NCBI GenBank assembly: GCA_017622795.1
Contig: JAGAQI010000113.1
Span: 1 to 54,972, forward strand
Source of the DNA: Lachnospiraceae bacterium
GTDB taxonomy: Bacteria; Bacillota; Clostridia; Lachnospirales; Lachnospiraceae
Reading direction: 5' to 3'
DNA length: 54,972 nt
In this document: piece after piece, positions 14,812-23,394 of the stretch
Layout of the letters: each line of letters opens with the position of its first letter
Numbering within the stretch: the first letter of the stretch is position 1
Position numbers and translations under genes: made by a program
The notes under the pieces: generated by a model
Database searches by the model: none
Told to the model about the DNA's origin: nothing
What the model saw: only the letters and a program-made list of their open reading frames with translations

Positions 14812-16917
14812 ATGGCGAATTCGGAACAATTAGTATTTGGTCTTGACATCGGAACCAGAAGCATTGTGGGAACGGTAGGTTATAAACAGTCTTTAAACGG
14901 TTTTACGGTGGTTGCGCAGGAAATAAAAATGCATGATACCCGTGCCATGATGGACGGTCAGATTCATGATATTAACAAAGTTGCGGAAACTATCGGACAG
15001 GTAAAGCGCAGTCTGGAAAAGCAGATCGGACAAAAACTGGAAGAAGTATGTATTGCGGCAGCCGGACGTGTGTTAAAAACGGTTACCGTGCATGTGGATA
15101 CCGAGTTTACACAGGAAGTTACGGTCAATACGGAAATGATTCGTGCTTTGGAACTGTTGGGAGTGGAAAATGCATACCAGCAGATTAAAAACGAAGCCAA
15201 AGAGGATGACACCAACTATTATTGTGTGGCGTATACTGTAATTAAATACTATTTGAACGATTTCCCAATCACCAATTTGGAAGATCATAAGGCAAATAAA
15301 ATTGCGGCGGATGTTTTAGCAACCTTCCTGCCGGATGAGGTTATCGGCGGTCTCTATACTGCCGTAGAAAAAGCAGGTCTTCGGGTGGCTAACCTGACAC
15401 TGGAGCCGATTGCTGCTATTCAGGTGGCAATTCCAGAAAAGTTCCGTCTGTTAAACATTGCCCTGGTGGATGTGGGTGCCGGAACCTCCGATATTTCCAT
15501 TACCAGGGAAGGAAGCATCATTGCTTACGGCATGATTCCAATGGCTGGAGATGCTTTAACAGAGCATATCACCGGAGCACACTTGGTGGATTTTGCAACA
15601 GCTGAAAAAATAAAGTTGGATTCCAATACAAAGAAAAAGAGTATTTCTTATAAAGATATTATGGGACTGTCCCAAAAAACCACTCCGGCGGATGTCAGAG
15701 AAGAACTGGTGCCTGTAGTAGAGCATATGACAAAACAGGTAGCAGACAAAATTAAAGAGTTAAACGGCGGAAAGCCGGTTAGTGCCGTGTTTGTGGTTGG
15801 CGGTGGCGGAAAGATTTCCGGTTATACCGAAAGTCTGGCGGCCCAGCTTGGTATTCCAAAGGAGCGAGTTGCACTTCGTGGGGAAGAAGTCCTTGGCTTT
15901 GTCCGTTTTGAACAGGAGGGAATCAAGAAGGATCCGACTTTGGTTACTCCAATCGGTATCTGCCTGAATTACTACGAAAACAAAAACAACTTCATTTTTG
16001 TTACTGTCAATGGCGAAAGTGTGAAGTTATATGATAACAACAAACTGACGGTGATTGATGCGGCATTGCAGAACGGATTCCCGAATGAATACCTGTTCCC
16101 GAGACGCGGTAAGGAATTAAACTTTACTTTAGACGGCGTGAAGCGCATGGTGCGCGGCGAAGCGGGTGAGGCGGCAGAAATTACGGTAAACGGCAAGCCG
16201 GCAGCCTTCAACTCTCCGATTGAGCCGAATGCAAAAATTGAAATCAAGGAATCTACGGTGGGTAAGGATGCTTCTTACGAAGTACGACAGCTTCCGGAAT
16301 ACCGTTCGACCATTACCTTTGAGGTGAATAAAAAGCAGGTAGTTTGTCCAAAGTTTATAGAAGTGAACGGCGAATTGGTTTCTGAATACTACAGTATTCA
16401 GGAGGGCGATGAGTTAAAGCTTCTTTCTTACTATACGTTGGAAAATCTGCTGGCATTTATGGATTTACCGTATACCGATCATATTTACGTAAACAACCGT
16501 CCGGCAGGCAAGGACGAAAAGGTATATGAAAATTTCTCCGTAGAGTGGTCTTTGGAGGAAAAACGTCCGGAAATGACCTTGGATGAGGTACTCAGTATAG
16601 AGGCAGAAGCGGCGGAAACCGTATATGCTGCAGCAGAGGAAGCAGCAGTGTCAGCAGATAAGCCGGCAACGGAAGCCCGGGCGGAGTCTGCACCGGTTGT
16701 TCCTTCCGTAGCAGCGGATATGCTGGTGATTGTCAACGGTCGTCCGGTTACGTTAAAAGGTAAGAGCGGCTACTGCTTTGTAGACATTTTAGACTATTAT
16801 CCGTTTGATGTAAGCCAGACCCACGGTCAGACCGTGGTAATGCAGATAAACGGGGAAAAGGCCGAGTTTACCAGTCCGTTAGCGGCTGGCGACGTCATTG
16901 ATTTATACTGGAAATAA
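14812..16917 (+). CDS. FtsA-like actin-family ATPase with a repeated C-terminal extension
   Basis: 701 residues. Residues 1-390 form an FtsA/PilM-type actin fold: phosphate 1 VFGLDIGTRSIVGTV, the extra FtsA domain (LEEVCIAAAGRVL), phosphate 2 ALVDVGAGTSDISI, and the adenosine motif VFVVGGGGKISGYTE. Canonical FtsA is about 420 residues and ends in a membrane-binding helix. Here the helix is missing and about 310 residues follow: a unit at 394-481, a weaker one at 503-581, an acidic Ala-rich linker (583-641), and a third unit at 637-701. Units 1 and 3 share V-x-VNG, a D-x-L helix, a second [I/V]NG and F-x-SP ahead of an I-x-[IL] strand, suggesting small beta-grasp-like domains (inference). ATG 14812 follows GAGGTG at 14800-14805. 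The gene may be a divisome or envelope scaffold; the true role is unknown. Confidence 0.8.
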   Translation: MANSEQLVFGLDIGTRSIVGTVGYKQSLNGFTVVAQEIKMHDTRAMMDGQIHDINKVAETIGQVKRSLEKQIGQKLEEVCIAAAGRVLKTVTVHVDTEFTQEVTVNTEMIRALELLGVENAYQQIKNEAKEDDTNYYCVAYTVIKYYLNDFPITNLEDHKANKIAADVLATFLPDEVIGGLYTAVEKAGLRVANLTLEPIAAIQVAIPEKFRLLNIALVDVGAGTSDISITREGSIIAYGMIPMAGDALTEHITGAHLVDFATAEKIKLDSNTKKKSISYKDIMGLSQKTTPADVREELVPVVEHMTKQVADKIKELNGGKPVSAVFVVGGGGKISGYTESLAAQLGIPKERVALRGEEVLGFVRFEQEGIKKDPTLVTPIGICLNYYENKNNFIFVTVNGESVKLYDNNKLTVIDAALQNGFPNEYLFPRRGKELNFTLDGVKRMVRGEAGEAAEITVNGKPAAFNSPIEPNAKIEIKESTVGKDASYEVRQLPEYRSTITFEVNKKQVVCPKFIEVNGELVSEYYSIQEGDELKLLSYYTLENLLAFMDLPYTDHIYVNNRPAGKDEKVYENFSVEWSLEEKRPEMTLDEVLSIEAEAAETVYAAAEEAAVSADKPATEARAESAPVVPSVAADMLVIVNGRPVTLKGKSGYCFVDILDYYPFDVSQTHGQTVVMQINGEKAEFTSPLAAGDVIDLYWK

Positions 16918-16937
16918 CAGAAAGCGAATTAAGAAAC

Positions 16938-17735
16938 ATGAGATTATGCAGCATAGCAAGTGGAAGCAGCGGCAACTGTATTTATGTGGGCCATGCTTCC
17001 ACCCATCTGCTGGTTGATGCAGGCATCAGCGGAAAAAGGATTGAACAGGGGCTTGCAGAAATCGGAGTAGGGCCGGAAACATTAAGCGGAATTTTAGTAA
17101 CCCATGAGCATTCCGATCACATCCAGGGCATCGGTGTTCTGGCAAGAAAATATCAGATTCCGATTTACGGTACGGTGGAAACGTTCTGTGCCATGAAAAA
17201 AGGAAAAACCAATATTGGCAAGGTGGAAGATGCCCTGTTCCAGCAGGTGCTTCCGGAAAACGAGGTAACCATAGGGGAAATCAATGTGACACCATTTTCG
17301 GTATCCCACGACGCAGCCAATCCGGTGGCATATAAGCTTTATGCGGATGGTTATAAAATCGGAATGGCCACAGACCTTGGAGTATATACCGACCAAATCA
17401 TGGAACATTTAAGGGATTCACAAATTTTGTATCTGGAATCCAATCATGATGTAAATATGCTGATGGTAGGGGGGTATCCGTATTATTTGAAACAGCGTAT
17501 TTTAGGAGAACACGGGCATTTGTCCAACGATACGGCGGCAGAGCTTTTGTGCCGACTGCATCATAACGGGCTTCAGCATGTGCTGTTGGCTCACTTAAGT
17601 AAAGAAAACAATTATCCAGAACTGGCATATGAAACTGTGAAAGCAGAACTTCTGATGAAAGTGGGAGAGGCGCAAATGCCGAACTTACTGGTGGCGCCCA
17701 GGGATGTGCCGTCCGGGATATTGGAAATAAAATAA
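16938..17735 (+). CDS. WalJ/YycJ-like metallo-beta-lactamase-fold hydrolase
   Basis: 265 residues. The opening RLCSIASGSSGNCIYVG and the metal motif THEHSDH (His56 to His61) are hallmarks of the YycJ/WalJ group of MBL-fold proteins; later metal ligands are SVSHDA, ATDLG and LLAHLSKENN. Members are implicated in DNA processing (exonuclease activity) and in coordinating division with wall metabolism. Unlike in Bacillus it is not next to walRK; it follows the FtsA-like gene after 20 bases. Confidence 0.88.
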   Translation: MRLCSIASGSSGNCIYVGHASTHLLVDAGISGKRIEQGLAEIGVGPETLSGILVTHEHSDHIQGIGVLARKYQIPIYGTVETFCAMKKGKTNIGKVEDALFQQVLPENEVTIGEINVTPFSVSHDAANPVAYKLYADGYKIGMATDLGVYTDQIMEHLRDSQILYLESNHDVNMLMVGGYPYYLKQRILGEHGHLSNDTAAELLCRLHHNGLQHVLLAHLSKENNYPELAYETVKAELLMKVGEAQMPNLLVAPRDVPSGILEIK

Positions 17736-17800
17736 ATGAAACTTTTTCTAATTAAAATGCGTCAAATAAGTAATGGGAATAACAGAAAGGAAATTGAATT

Positions 17801-18073
17801 ATGAAAAAAGCAGTGATTACAGTAGTAGGTAAAGACAGTGTAGGTATTATCGCAAAGGTTTGTACATACCTTGCAGAGAACAATATCAATATTTTAGACA
17901 TTTCCCAGACGATTGTTCAGGAATATTTCAACATGATGATGATTGTGGATTTTAGTAAGACAGAAAAAGACTTTTTGGTTGCGGCAAATGAATTGGAAAA
18001 CATCGGTGAGAGCATTGGTGTTATCATCAAGGCACAGAGAGAAGACATTTTTGATATGATGCACCGTATCTAA
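17801..18073 (+). CDS. ACT-domain protein, UPF0237 family
   Basis: 90 residues forming a single ACT domain ([25 protein letters not shown] followed by [12 protein letters not shown]). UPF0237 proteins are small ligand-binding regulators related to glycine cleavage repressors; the ligand is not known. It lies 17 bases before the UPF0210 gene. This ACT plus UPF0210 pair is a conserved couple across Firmicutes, so the two probably act together. Confidence 0.9.
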   Translation: MKKAVITVVGKDSVGIIAKVCTYLAENNINILDISQTIVQEYFNMMMIVDFSKTEKDFLVAANELENIGESIGVIIKAQREDIFDMMHRI

Positions 18074-18090
18074 GAAAGGTAGGAACAGCC

Positions 18091-19455
18091 GTGATTAATA
18101 TACAGGAAGTAATTGAAACCAATAAAATGATTGAAAAGGAAAACCTGGATGTGAGAACCATTACTCTGGGTATTAGTCTGCTCGACTGTATCGATGCGGA
18201 TTTACAGGAATGTAAAAAGAAAATTTACAACAAGATCACCACAGTGGCAGAAAAACTGGTAGAAACCGGTAATCTCATTGAAAAGGAATATAAGATTCCG
18301 GTAGTAAATAAGAGAATTTCTGTTACACCGATTGCGCTGGTGGGCGGCGCCTGCTGTAAGAGACCGGAGGATTTTGTAGAAATCGCAGAAACTCTGGATG
18401 CAGCAGCAAAGACTGTTGGCGTAAATTTCCTTGGCGGATATTCCGCTCTGGTAAGCAAAGGCATGACCACTGCAGATAAGAACCTGATTTTATCCATTCC
18501 GAAGGCACTGGCAAAAACAGAACGTGTCTGCAGTTCCGTCAATGTAGGCTCTACCAAAACCGGCATCAATATGGATGCGGTGAAGCTTCTTGGTGAAATT
18601 GTATTACAGGCAGCAGAAGAAACTAAGGAAGCAGATTCCCTTGGCTGCGCTAAGCTTGTTATTTTCTGTAATGCTCCGGATGATAACCCATTTATGGCAG
18701 GTGCGTTCCACGGTGTAACCGAAGCAGATGCCATCATCAATGTCGGTGTCAGCGGTCCTGGTGTAGTAAAGACTGCATTAGAGCAGGTTCGCGGAGAAAA
18801 CTTTGAGGTTCTTTGCGAAACCATCAAGAAAACAGCATTCAAGATTACCAGAGTCGGACAGCTGGTGGCAAAGGAAGCATCCCAGATGCTTGGCATTCCG
18901 TTTGGTATTGTAGACCTTTCCTTAGCACCAACTCCTGCTATCGGTGATTCTGTTGCAGATATTTTAAAAGAAATCGGTCTGGAGCATCCGGGTGCACCGG
19001 GTACTACTGCAGCCTTGGCATTATTAAACGACCAGGTAAAGAAGGGCGGTGTTATGGCGTCCTCTTATGTAGGCGGCCTTTCCGGTGCGTTTATTCCGGT
19101 TAGTGAAGACCAGGGTATGATCGATGCAGTTCGTGCAGGTGCTCTTACTTTGGAAAAGCTAGAGGCTATGACCTGTGTCTGCTCCGTAGGTTTAGATATG
19201 ATTGCCATCCCTGGCGACACACCGGCAACTACCATTTCCGGTATTATTGCAGATGAAATGGCAATCGGTATGATTAATCAGAAAACAACTGCAGTACGTC
19301 TGATTCCGGTTATCGGTAAGGGTGTAGGTGAGGTTGTGGAATTTGGTGGTCTGCTTGGTTACGCTCCGGTTATGCCGGTAAATAACTTTGCCTGTGATGC
19401 TTTTGTAAACCGTGGCGGCAGAATTCCGGCACCAATTCACAGCTTTAAGAACTAA
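18091..19455 (+). CDS. UPF0210 (DUF711, PFL-like) family protein
   Basis: 454 residues, full length for the family. Recognisable stretches include [44 protein letters not shown], and the Gly-rich end [19 protein letters not shown]. Structures in this family resemble the pyruvate formate-lyase fold, but the glycyl-radical loop and catalytic Cys pair are not evident, and no activity is established. The start is GTG 18091 after TAGGAAC. It is co-transcribed with the ACT-domain gene. Confidence 0.9.
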   Translation: MINIQEVIETNKMIEKENLDVRTITLGISLLDCIDADLQECKKKIYNKITTVAEKLVETGNLIEKEYKIPVVNKRISVTPIALVGGACCKRPEDFVEIAETLDAAAKTVGVNFLGGYSALVSKGMTTADKNLILSIPKALAKTERVCSSVNVGSTKTGINMDAVKLLGEIVLQAAEETKEADSLGCAKLVIFCNAPDDNPFMAGAFHGVTEADAIINVGVSGPGVVKTALEQVRGENFEVLCETIKKTAFKITRVGQLVAKEASQMLGIPFGIVDLSLAPTPAIGDSVADILKEIGLEHPGAPGTTAALALLNDQVKKGGVMASSYVGGLSGAFIPVSEDQGMIDAVRAGALTLEKLEAMTCVCSVGLDMIAIPGDTPATTISGIIADEMAIGMINQKTTAVRLIPVIGKGVGEVVEFGGLLGYAPVMPVNNFACDAFVNRGGRIPAPIHSFKN

Positions 19456-19563
19456 AATAACATGAAATCGTAACAAAGTTGCCATAGATTGAACAAAATT
19501 AGTAATTATACTGGCAGACAATGGAACAACTATAGAGGAAGAAAGGCAGAAAAGAGGAACATC

Positions 19564-21015
19564 ATGAGTTATTTTTTGGAATCCTACGATTATAAAAAGG
19601 TGCTGTATTACTTTGAACAGCTAACTAAAATACCTCACGGCTCCGGCAATGTGCAGGCGATATCTGATTATCTGGTGGAGTTTGCAAAAGAACAGGGGGT
19701 ATGCTATGTACAGGATGAAGCCTTAAATGTAGTGATGTTTAAGGAAGCAAGCCCGGGGTATGAAAATGCGCCGGTGGTAATGATTCAGGGGCATATGGAT
19801 ATGGTTTGTGAAAAGAATGCAGATTCCAACCATGACTTTGAAAAGGATGCTCTGGAGCTTCGTATTGTCGGAGATGATTTGATGGCAAACGGGACTACTC
19901 TTGGTGGGGATGACGGTGTTGCAGTGGCTTATGCCATGGCGCTCATTGCAGATAAAGAAGCAAAACATCCGGCATTGGAGCTGGTTATCACTACAGAAGA
20001 AGAAACCGGTATGGACGGAGCTAAGGCGCTGGATATGTCCGGATTAAAAGCATCCTATATGATTAACGTGGATTCCGAAGACGAAGGTGTTGTGCTTTGC
20101 AGCTGTGCCGGCGGAATGCGTCAGACCTGCACCCTTCCAATGAGCAGAATGGCAGCAGACGGTGTGGCATATGACATTGCGTTAACCGGTTTATATGGTG
20201 GTCATTCCGGTGCAGAAATTGATAAAAACCGTGTCAACTCCGTATATGCCATGACAAGACTTTTGTTTGAAGCAAGAGAACAGGTGGAGTTTTTCCTGCT
20301 TGATTTCCATGGCGGATTAAAAGACAACGCCATTCCAAGAGAAGCTTTTGCAACTGTAGTTGTAGAAGAGGAAGATACGGCTTTATTTGTAAAAACAGTA
20401 AATGAATTAACTTTAAAATACAAAAATGAGCTTGCTTCCATCGAACCGGGCTTTACTGTGCAGGTAACAGCGGGAGAAACTTCTGCATTTAACGTACTTG
20501 ATCCGGTTTCCTTTGAAAAATTGCTGTTTTTCTTAATGCAGGCACCAAACGGTATCCAGCGTATGAGCGGTGATATCGAAGGCCTTGTGGAAAGCTCTTT
20601 GAATCTTGGTATTTTTGAAGTAAAGGAAGACGAAGCAGAGTTTAATTTTGCTCTCAGAAGTTCTTCTAAAACATATAAGTATTTTATGAGAGATAAGGTA
20701 GAATACCTGATTAGCTTTTTAGGTGGTGAGAGTTCTACCCACAGTGAATATCCGGCATGGGAATACCGCAGGGAATCTAAGCTGCGCGAAATTTTCCGTG
20801 AGGTGTTTACAGAAATGTATCATAAGGAACCAAAGATGGAAGCTATTCATGCCGGACTGGAATGCGGTCTCGTGGCAGAAAAAATGCCGGAACTTGATAT
20901 GATTTCCATTGGTCCGAATATGCGGGACATCCATACACCGATGGAGGCACTTAATTTGCCGTCTACCATCCGGATGTATCAGTTTTTAGAAAAATTACTT
21001 ACAAGAATCCAGTAA
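19564..21015 (+). CDS. pepD: Aminoacyl-histidine dipeptidase (M20 family)
   Basis: 483 residues. Di-zinc M20 peptidase signature: GHMDMV (His/Asp), GGDDGVAVAYAMA (bridging Asp), TTEEETGMDGA (catalytic Glu and metal Glu), NVDSEDEG, and the late His in IHAGLECGL. The lid domain (residues about 190-400) contains GGHSGAEI. It hydrolyses Xaa-His dipeptides such as carnosine in the cytosol. Start ATG 19564 follows AGAGGAAC; the frame is open to 19489 but without a ribosome site. The 108-base gap upstream has a TATACT at 19507-19512 with no good -35. Confidence 0.95.
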   Translation: MSYFLESYDYKKVLYYFEQLTKIPHGSGNVQAISDYLVEFAKEQGVCYVQDEALNVVMFKEASPGYENAPVVMIQGHMDMVCEKNADSNHDFEKDALELRIVGDDLMANGTTLGGDDGVAVAYAMALIADKEAKHPALELVITTEEETGMDGAKALDMSGLKASYMINVDSEDEGVVLCSCAGGMRQTCTLPMSRMAADGVAYDIALTGLYGGHSGAEIDKNRVNSVYAMTRLLFEAREQVEFFLLDFHGGLKDNAIPREAFATVVVEEEDTALFVKTVNELTLKYKNELASIEPGFTVQVTAGETSAFNVLDPVSFEKLLFFLMQAPNGIQRMSGDIEGLVESSLNLGIFEVKEDEAEFNFALRSSSKTYKYFMRDKVEYLISFLGGESSTHSEYPAWEYRRESKLREIFREVFTEMYHKEPKMEAIHAGLECGLVAEKMPELDMISIGPNMRDIHTPMEALNLPSTIRMYQFLEKLLTRIQ

Positions 21016-21023
21016 ACGTATTA

Positions 21024-21064
21024 CCTTTCCTTGCAGAATCATAGAATACAGTACCAAGGAAAAG
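21024..21064 (+). promoter_or_regulatory. Hairpin in the leader of the LCP gene
   Basis: CCTTTCCTTG (21024-21033) pairs with CAAGGAAAAG (21055-21064), 8 contiguous pairs and a 21-nt loop, ending just before the ribosome site GAGGAAG. There is no T tract, so it is not a terminator. The pyrimidine-rich arm could also pair with the ribosome site. Confidence 0.4.
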
Positions 21065-21076
21065 AAAAGAGGAAGT

Positions 21077-22540
21077 ATGGACAACGAAAATAAAGAGTTG
21101 GAGTTTGACCCGACAGAAAGCGAAGATTTTTATAACAATTTAGAAGCAGCCATCAGTGGTGCAAACGAACCGGAAACAGATGATCTTCCGGAACTGCTTC
21201 TGTCGGAAGATTTGTTTGGCGGAGTGGAAGAGGAAGAATTTTCCCAACCGGAAGACTCTTCCATAGATGAAGAATTATTTGCAGGAGTGGATGCTGCGCT
21301 GACAGAGCAAATTGAAAATGAGTTTGGACGGGATACGGAAATCAGCTCCGCGGATGAAGAGGAGCCGAATAAGTTTGTATCGGGCTGGAGAGCAATTCCT
21401 ACCTGGACCAAAGTGCTGGTAGGGGTTATTTTTGCAATATTGCTTTCTGTCGGCTTACTGTTTGGTACCAAGGGTGGCAGAAAACTGGTATATAACGTCA
21501 TTGTGGATATTGCGTTTAAAGATTTGAAAGTGGATGACGATGATAAATTAGTGAGCATTTCTCCGACTCCGGAGTTAACCGTTACCATTAGTCCGGAACC
21601 TACTGCGGAGGCTATACAGAGCCCGGATACCACACCGGAGCCTACAACAGATCCGAATCAGAATCCGGACACCACACCGGAACCTACCGTGGAGCCGGAG
21701 GTAACCCTGACTCCGACACCAACGCCGAAACCGGCGATTAAAATTATGGATGACGAGGATGTAATCAATATCCTGCTTCTCGGTGAAGAAAATCTGTTCA
21801 ATGCAAATCGCGGCAGAACGGATGCCATTCTGGTGGCTTCTGTAAACCTCAATGGTGGTCCGATAAAGCTGATTTCTTTCCAAAGAGATTTGTATGTGAG
21901 CATTCCGGGATATCCGGATGATAAATTAAATGCGTCCTATGCCTTTGGCGGTTCCAAACTGATTATGTCCACTATTGAACAAAATTTCGGTATTGATATT
22001 GATGGCTATGTCAAGATAGGATTTGACGGTTTTGAAACCATCATTGACCAGCTGGGAGGTCTCCGTTTATCTTTAACAGCGAGAGAATCCGAGTATTTAA
22101 ATACTACAAAGTATATCTCTAAGCCGGAAGAAAGAAATACGGTAGCCGGCTATCAGGACATGACCGGTGCCCAGGTACTTGGTTATTGCCGTGTCCGCTT
22201 CGTGCCTACCGCAGACGGAATTTCTAATGACTTCGGAAGAAACTATCGTCACCGTGTTGTATTACAGGCGCTGTTTGATAAGTTTAAAGGACAAAATATA
22301 ACACAGCTCAGGTCTATTATGGATCAATGCTTCTCTTATGTTACCGTTTCCTCCGGTTTGGATGATCTGGCAAAAGAGTGCTTATTTGCAGTGGTAGAAA
22401 ATAAAATGTTTGATATTAATACTATGCAGATACCAATGAATAATCTGTACAGTGATCCAAAAATTAATGGTAAGGACGTAATTGTAGCTAATCCGGAGAA
22501 TGTTGACAGACTTCAGGAGTTCCTGTACGGTGATAATTAA
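21077..22540 (+). CDS. LytR-CpsA-Psr (LCP) family wall-polymer ligase
   Basis: 487 residues. A long acidic cytoplasmic N-terminus (about 1-105) precedes one membrane segment (WTKVLVGVIFAILLSVGLLF). A Pro/Thr-rich wall-spanning linker with PDTTPEPT repeats runs from about 155 to 220. The LCP domain follows: INILLLGEE, RGRTDAILVAS, LISFQRDLYVSIPG (catalytic Arg) and HRVVLQALFDK. LCP enzymes transfer lipid-linked glycopolymers onto peptidoglycan outside the cell. The acidic tail is longer than usual and might be regulatory. RelQ follows after 32 bases. Confidence 0.9.
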   Translation: MDNENKELEFDPTESEDFYNNLEAAISGANEPETDDLPELLLSEDLFGGVEEEEFSQPEDSSIDEELFAGVDAALTEQIENEFGRDTEISSADEEEPNKFVSGWRAIPTWTKVLVGVIFAILLSVGLLFGTKGGRKLVYNVIVDIAFKDLKVDDDDKLVSISPTPELTVTISPEPTAEAIQSPDTTPEPTTDPNQNPDTTPEPTVEPEVTLTPTPTPKPAIKIMDDEDVINILLLGEENLFNANRGRTDAILVASVNLNGGPIKLISFQRDLYVSIPGYPDDKLNASYAFGGSKLIMSTIEQNFGIDIDGYVKIGFDGFETIIDQLGGLRLSLTARESEYLNTTKYISKPEERNTVAGYQDMTGAQVLGYCRVRFVPTADGISNDFGRNYRHRVVLQALFDKFKGQNITQLRSIMDQCFSYVTVSSGLDDLAKECLFAVVENKMFDINTMQIPMNNLYSDPKINGKDVIVANPENVDRLQEFLYGDN

Positions 22541-22572
22541 GAGTAATAAATAGTCAGAGGAGTTTTAGTTTC

Positions 22573-23376
22573 ATGGAAATACAGCTTTGGAGAGAAATTT
22601 TGGAGCCTTATGAGTTAGCAGTAGATGAGCTGGTGGTGAAATTCCGCCACCTCATCAAAGCAAACCGTCAGGGTGGAAAGTACTCTCCGATAGAACAGGT
22701 AAACGGAAGAGTAAAAACCATATCCAGTATTTTGGAAAAATGTCAGAAGAAGGATGTGGCATATGACCAGTTTGAAGAAAAAATAGAAGATATTGCAGGT
22801 ATCCGTATTATCTGTCAGTTCGTGGAAGATATTTATAAGGTGGCGGAAATTATTCATAACCGTACCGATATGAAGGTCAAAAGCGAAAAGGATTATATCA
22901 GTAATGTAAAAGACAGCGGATACCGAAGCTATCATATGATTGTGTACTATACAGTAGAGTCGGTAAAGGGACCAAAGGAAATTCAGGTGGAAATTCAGAT
23001 CAGAACCTTGGCCATGGATTTTTGGGCAACCATTGAGCATTCCCTGCAGTACAAGTATAAAAAGAATATGCCGGCTGTGCTTAGGGATCGTCTTCATAAG
23101 GCGGCAGATGCCATCGTCGTTTTGGATGAAGAAATGGCCTCCGTCCGGGATGAAATTATGGATGCCCAAAATTCCTTTAACCTTAAGGCAAGTGTGGTAT
23201 CCGAAATATTAACAACCATTCAGAACCTTTATAAAGTGGCAAATAAGCGGGAAGTTGTCCGGATTCAGGATGAATTTTTCCGTGTGTATAACGAGGGCGA
23301 TTTAAACGAACTCGCGCGTTTTGGAAAGGAACTGGATGTGATTGCAGAAAGTTACCGTGCGCAGAGTTTGCGTTAG
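22573..23376 (+). CDS. relQ: Small alarmone synthetase (RelQ/YjbM type GTP pyrophosphokinase)
   Basis: 267 residues with only the RelA/SpoT synthetase domain and no HD hydrolase, TGS or ACT parts. Key segments: GGKYSPIEQVNGRVKTISS (ATP binding), DIAGIRIICQF, VKDSGYRSYHMIVYY (GTP binding) and EVQIRT-type EIQIRTLAMDFWATIEHSL. The C-terminal helical part matches RelQ tetramers. It makes (p)ppGpp or pGpp from GTP/GDP and ATP. The symbol reflects the Firmicutes RelQ class. Confidence 0.9.
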   Translation: MEIQLWREILEPYELAVDELVVKFRHLIKANRQGGKYSPIEQVNGRVKTISSILEKCQKKDVAYDQFEEKIEDIAGIRIICQFVEDIYKVAEIIHNRTDMKVKSEKDYISNVKDSGYRSYHMIVYYTVESVKGPKEIQVEIQIRTLAMDFWATIEHSLQYKYKKNMPAVLRDRLHKAADAIVVLDEEMASVRDEIMDAQNSFNLKASVVSEILTTIQNLYKVANKREVVRIQDEFFRVYNEGDLNELARFGKELDVIAESYRAQSLR

Positions 23377-23394
23377 GTAGAAAAGAGGAAAACA

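Noticed and set aside
18225-18896. A 223-codon open frame on the minus strand inside the UPF0210 gene
   Set aside because: It is antisense to a well-conserved gene, has no ribosome site or family match, and its Ser/Thr/Ala-rich composition is what the complement of such codons gives.
21130-21633. A 167-codon open frame on the minus strand inside the LCP gene
   Set aside because: It is the Ser-rich mirror of the acidic N-terminus and Pro/Thr linker of the LCP protein; low complexity and no start signals.
21600-21730. Tandem DNA repeats in the LCP gene
   Set aside because: The near-repeats encode a Pro/Thr-rich wall-spanning linker (PDTTPEPT), a normal feature of surface proteins, and the copies have diverged at the DNA level.
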